From the NCBI GenBank assembly GCA_030045215.1, contig JASIBJ010000188.1, positions 1 to 6,704 of the forward strand: 6,704 nt of DNA, written 5' to 3'. Both the position numbers and the translations under genes were made by a program. The notes below the pieces were generated by a model. That model searched no databases and was not told the origin of the DNA. It was given only the letters and a program-made list of their open reading frames with translations. Below, piece by piece: positions 4,151 to 6,704 of the stretch (its first letter is position 1; each line of letters starts with the position of its first letter). Origin of the DNA: Streptosporangiaceae bacterium (GTDB taxonomy: Bacteria > Actinomycetota > Actinomycetes > Streptosporangiales > Streptosporangiaceae).

Positions 4151-6704
4151 ATGACTGAACGTTCAGACAGGCCCACGAGGGAGGAGGCACCAGCTGGCTC
4201 GGTGAGGCCGGGTGCGGCTGGGGCAGGACCGGGGAGCGGCACGGCCGGCGAGGCTGGCCGTCAGCCGGCTGCCGGTGTGCCGGACCGGGCGCGGGTCGTC
4301 ATCGTCGGGGGCGGGGTGATCGGCTGCAGCATCGCCTACCACCTGGCTCATCTCGGCTGGACCGACGTCGTCCTGCTTGAGCAGCACCGGCTCACCGCCG
4401 GAACGACCTGGCACGCGGCCGGGCTCATCACCTCGGCCGGCATGACCGACGAGACCGCGCTGTTCTTCAGCCGGTACTCACGCGACCTCTACGCACGGCT
4501 GGGTCAGGAGACCGGCCACTCCACCGGGTTCCGCCCAGTCGGCCACATCTCGATCGCCACCACGCCGCAGCGACGGGAGGCGCTGCGGCGTGAAGCCGAC
4601 TGGATGCACGGCTTCGGCGTTGAGGACACCGAGATCTCGGCCAAGGAGATCGCGAACATCTGGCCGCTGGCCAGGACCGACGACATCCTGTGCGGCTTCT
4701 ATGTCGCCGACGAGGGCCGGGCCGACCCGGTGGGCGTGGCGACCTCGTTGGCCAAGGGGGCGCGACAGCTTGGGGTCCGGATCGTCGAGGGAGTCGCCGC
4801 GACCGGGGTTGAGACGCGGGAGCGTCGGGTCACCGCGGTGCTGACCGAGGCCGGCCGGATCGAGACCGAGTACGTCGTCAACTCGGCCGGCATGTGGGCA
4901 AGGCAGTTCGGCGCACTCGCGGGCGTATCAGTGCCGCTGCAGGCGGCTGAGCACTACTACCTGCTGACCGACACGGTGCCCGGCATGGACCCTGACCTGC
5001 CGGTGATTGAGGATCCCGATAACTACGGGTACTACCGGCCCGAGGGCGACGGCATGCTGGTCGGCCTGTTCGAGCCCGTCGGTGCGCCGTGGTCGCTTGA
5101 CGGGGTTGCCCGCGACTTTGCCTTCGGCAAGCTGCCGCCGGACTGGGATCGGCTTGAGCCGTTCCTCGGTCCTGCCCTGGCCCGGATCCCCTGCCTGGCC
5201 GAGACCGGCGTGCGGACGTTCTTCTGCGGGCCCGAGTCGTTCACCGCGGACGTGAAACCGCTGATCGGGCCGGCACCGGAACTGGACGGGTACTTCGTCG
5301 CGGCCGGGCTGAACTCGCTCGGCATCCTGTCCGGCGGCGGTGTCGGTTACGTTGTCGCGCAGTGGATCGCGGACGGCGTGCCGCCCGTCGACACCGCGCA
5401 CATCGCGATCGACCGGACCGCGACGTACGAGACATCACGCAAGTTCCGCGCCGCCCGGACAGTCGAGCAACTCGGCGTGCTGTTCGGGGATGCGGTGTGG
5501 CCGTCTTGGAAGCCGTCAACCGGCAGGAGTGTGCGCCGCTCGGTGCTCCACGACCGGCTGGTCGCGGCGGGCGGGCACTTCGCCCAGTCGGCCGGCTGGG
5601 AATTCGCGGAATGGCACGCCGAGCCCGGAGAGCACCCGGCGACCACGCTTGACTTCAGCCGGCAGGAGTCGCACCCGATCGTGGCGCGCGAGCACCAGGC
5701 CATCCGGCACGCCGTCGGGATGATGGACATGAGCCTGATGGCCAAGTTCCTTGTGCAGGGCCCGGACGCGGCCGCCGTGCTCAGCCGCATGTCCGCGAAC
5801 GACGTGACCGCCGGGCTCGGCCGGATTGTCTACACCCAGTGGCTCAACGAGGCGGGCGGCATCGTCGCGGACGTCACCGTCACCTGGCTGGAGCCAGATA
5901 GGTTCCTGGTGGTGTCCAGCGACGTCATTCACCGCCGGATCGAGCCGATGATCAGGAGGGCGACGCGGCCGGGCGAATTCGTTACGGTGACCGACGTCAC
6001 CTCAGGGACCACGCTGCTGTCGGTGCAGGGTCCAGCCTCGCGGGAGCTCATCGGCAGGCTGACCGACGCCGACCTGGGGAACGCCTCGTTCCCCTATATG
6101 AGCGCCCAGCAGATCTATGTCGGCTACGCGCCGGTCCTCGCCATCCGGGTCACGTACGTGGGCGAGCTTGGCTGGGAGTTGCACGTGCCGGCCGAGTACG
6201 CGCTCGGGGTCTACGACGACCTGGTGGCGGCCGGCGCTGACCTCGGCTTCCGGCCAGTGGGCCTGGCCGCCATGTCCGGGCTTCGGCTGGAGAAGGGCTA
6301 CCGCGACTTTGGCGCGGACATCGACAATACCGACAACCCGCTGGAAGCGGGCCTCGGCTTCGCGGTCGCGTGGGACAAGCCGGGCGGGTTCACCGGCCGG
6401 GACGCGATGCTTGCCGCGCGCGCCGAGGGGCCGCCGCGGAACCGGGTTGTCAGCCTGCTCATGGAGGAGCCGGCGGTCGACTTGTTCGGCAACGAGCCGG
6501 TGTTCTCGGGAGGCGAGTGGGTGGGCTACGTGCGCGCGGCCGCGTATGGCTTCACGGTCGGCGGGGCCGTCGGGCTCGCCCAGGTCAGGTGCCCGGACGG
6601 AGTCACCGGGCAGTGGCTCAAAGGCGGCGAGTTCCGGGTGCGGACCGGCACCGGCGACGTGCCCGCCCGCCTGCAGATCGCGCCGCTCTACGATCCGCAG
6701 CGGC
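4151..6704 (+). CDS. Dimethylglycine/sarcosine dehydrogenase-type flavoprotein (FAD oxidoreductase-GcvT fusion), 3' end beyond window
   Basis: 851 residues are visible. The enzyme should oxidise a methylated amine (dimethylglycine, sarcosine or similar) and pass the methyl carbon to tetrahydrofolate as methylene-THF in the cytoplasm. The FAD Rossmann motif G53-G-G55-V-I-G58 is followed by the ribose-binding E77. H88 in T-T-W-H-A-A-G-L is the histidine that carries covalent FAD in this family. H268 (E-H-Y-Y) and Y295 align by eye with active-site His and Tyr of Arthrobacter dimethylglycine oxidase. The FAD domain spans about 48-420, followed by a central FAO_M segment. The GcvT-like half starts near 500 and includes M-D526-M-S, Y-V-G-E-L-G-W-E (669-676) and L-R-L-E-K-G-Y-R (711-718). 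L-Y-D-P-Q-R at the edge resembles the family's last lines, so probably under 15 residues are missing. Residues 1-45 are an Ala/Gly/Pro-rich extension without homology, so the start could be later (GTG at 4277). Oxidase or dehydrogenase cannot be told. Confidence 0.92.
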   Translation, partial: MTERSDRPTREEAPAGSVRPGAAGAGPGSGTAGEAGRQPAAGVPDRARVVIVGGGVIGCSIAYHLAHLGWTDVVLLEQHRLTAGTTWHAAGLITSAGMTDETALFFSRYSRDLYARLGQETGHSTGFRPVGHISIATTPQRREALRREADWMHGFGVEDTEISAKEIANIWPLARTDDILCGFYVADEGRADPVGVATSLAKGARQLGVRIVEGVAATGVETRERRVTAVLTEAGRIETEYVVNSAGMWARQFGALAGVSVPLQAAEHYYLLTDTVPGMDPDLPVIEDPDNYGYYRPEGDGMLVGLFEPVGAPWSLDGVARDFAFGKLPPDWDRLEPFLGPALARIPCLAETGVRTFFCGPESFTADVKPLIGPAPELDGYFVAAGLNSLGILSGGGVGYVVAQWIADGVPPVDTAHIAIDRTATYETSRKFRAARTVEQLGVLFGDAVWPSWKPSTGRSVRRSVLHDRLVAAGGHFAQSAGWEFAEWHAEPGEHPATTLDFSRQESHPIVAREHQAIRHAVGMMDMSLMAKFLVQGPDAAAVLSRMSANDVTAGLGRIVYTQWLNEAGGIVADVTVTWLEPDRFLVVSSDVIHRRIEPMIRRATRPGEFVTVTDVTSGTTLLSVQGPASRELIGRLTDADLGNASFPYMSAQQIYVGYAPVLAIRVTYVGELGWELHVPAEYALGVYDDLVAAGADLGFRPVGLAAMSGLRLEKGYRDFGADIDNTDNPLEAGLGFAVAWDKPGGFTGRDAMLAARAEGPPRNRVVSLLMEEPAVDLFGNEPVFSGGEWVGYVRAAAYGFTVGGAVGLAQVRCPDGVTGQWLKGGEFRVRTGTGDVPARLQIAPLYDPQR
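4152..4169. promoter_or_regulatory. Palindromic candidate operator at the flavoprotein start
   Basis: CTGAACGTTCAG at 4155-4166 is a perfect 12-bp palindrome. Extending it to 4152-4169 gives an 18-bp inverted repeat in which only the pair 4154/4167 does not match. It begins one base after the inferred transcription start and covers codons 2-6. Its size, symmetry and place, just downstream of a -10 box, are typical of a dimeric repressor site such as those of TetR-type regulators. No regulator gene is in this window, so the binder is unknown. Confidence 0.45.

Noticed and set aside
4928..5401. 157-residue minus-strand open frame inside the flavoprotein gene
   Set aside because: It is antisense to a strongly conserved coding region and shows no recognisable family.
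962..6704. The four genes as a single operon or new multi-gene system
   Set aside because: Gaps of about 160-220 bases, separate start signals, hairpins after the first two genes and unrelated functions argue against one unit.

Overview
The base composition is very GC-rich, coding third positions are mostly G or C, and Shine-Dalgarno motifs and protein families look actinobacterial (Frankia/Streptomyces/Mycobacterium-like). I cannot name a genus. No rRNA, tRNA or CRISPR array is visible.

Layout. Positions 1-760 are a scar of mobile DNA. On the minus strand lies the 5' part of an IS256-family transposase gene, broken by an in-frame stop and apparently a frameshift. It is cut off near position 285, where it abuts the C-terminal end of an unrelated, unrecognised minus-strand gene. 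Positions 962-1603 encode an intact RimJ/RimL-type GNAT acetyltransferase, followed by a stem-loop. Positions 1768-3327 encode a complete ANL-superfamily acyl-CoA synthetase with all core motifs. Positions 3546-3941 encode an unrecognised 131-residue protein whose codon use is less GC-biased than its neighbours. From 4151 to the right edge runs a large two-part flavoprotein of the dimethylglycine/sarcosine dehydrogenase (or oxidase) family: an FAD-dependent amine oxidoreductase fused to a GcvT-like folate-binding half. It appears to lack only its last few residues.

How the genes relate. The four plus-strand genes are separated by about 160-220 bases and each seems to have its own start signals, so they do not look like one tight operon. 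The flavoprotein would oxidatively demethylate a methylated amine such as dimethylglycine or sarcosine and pass the one-carbon unit to tetrahydrofolate. The acyl-CoA synthetase would activate a carboxylic acid, and the GNAT enzyme would use acetyl-CoA. No shared pathway can be shown from this window.

The most notable regulatory signal is at the flavoprotein start. A TACGAT -10-like box ends six bases before the ATG, suggesting a leaderless transcript, and a perfect 12-bp palindrome covers the first codons, placed like a repressor operator. I found no convincing undescribed multi-gene system.
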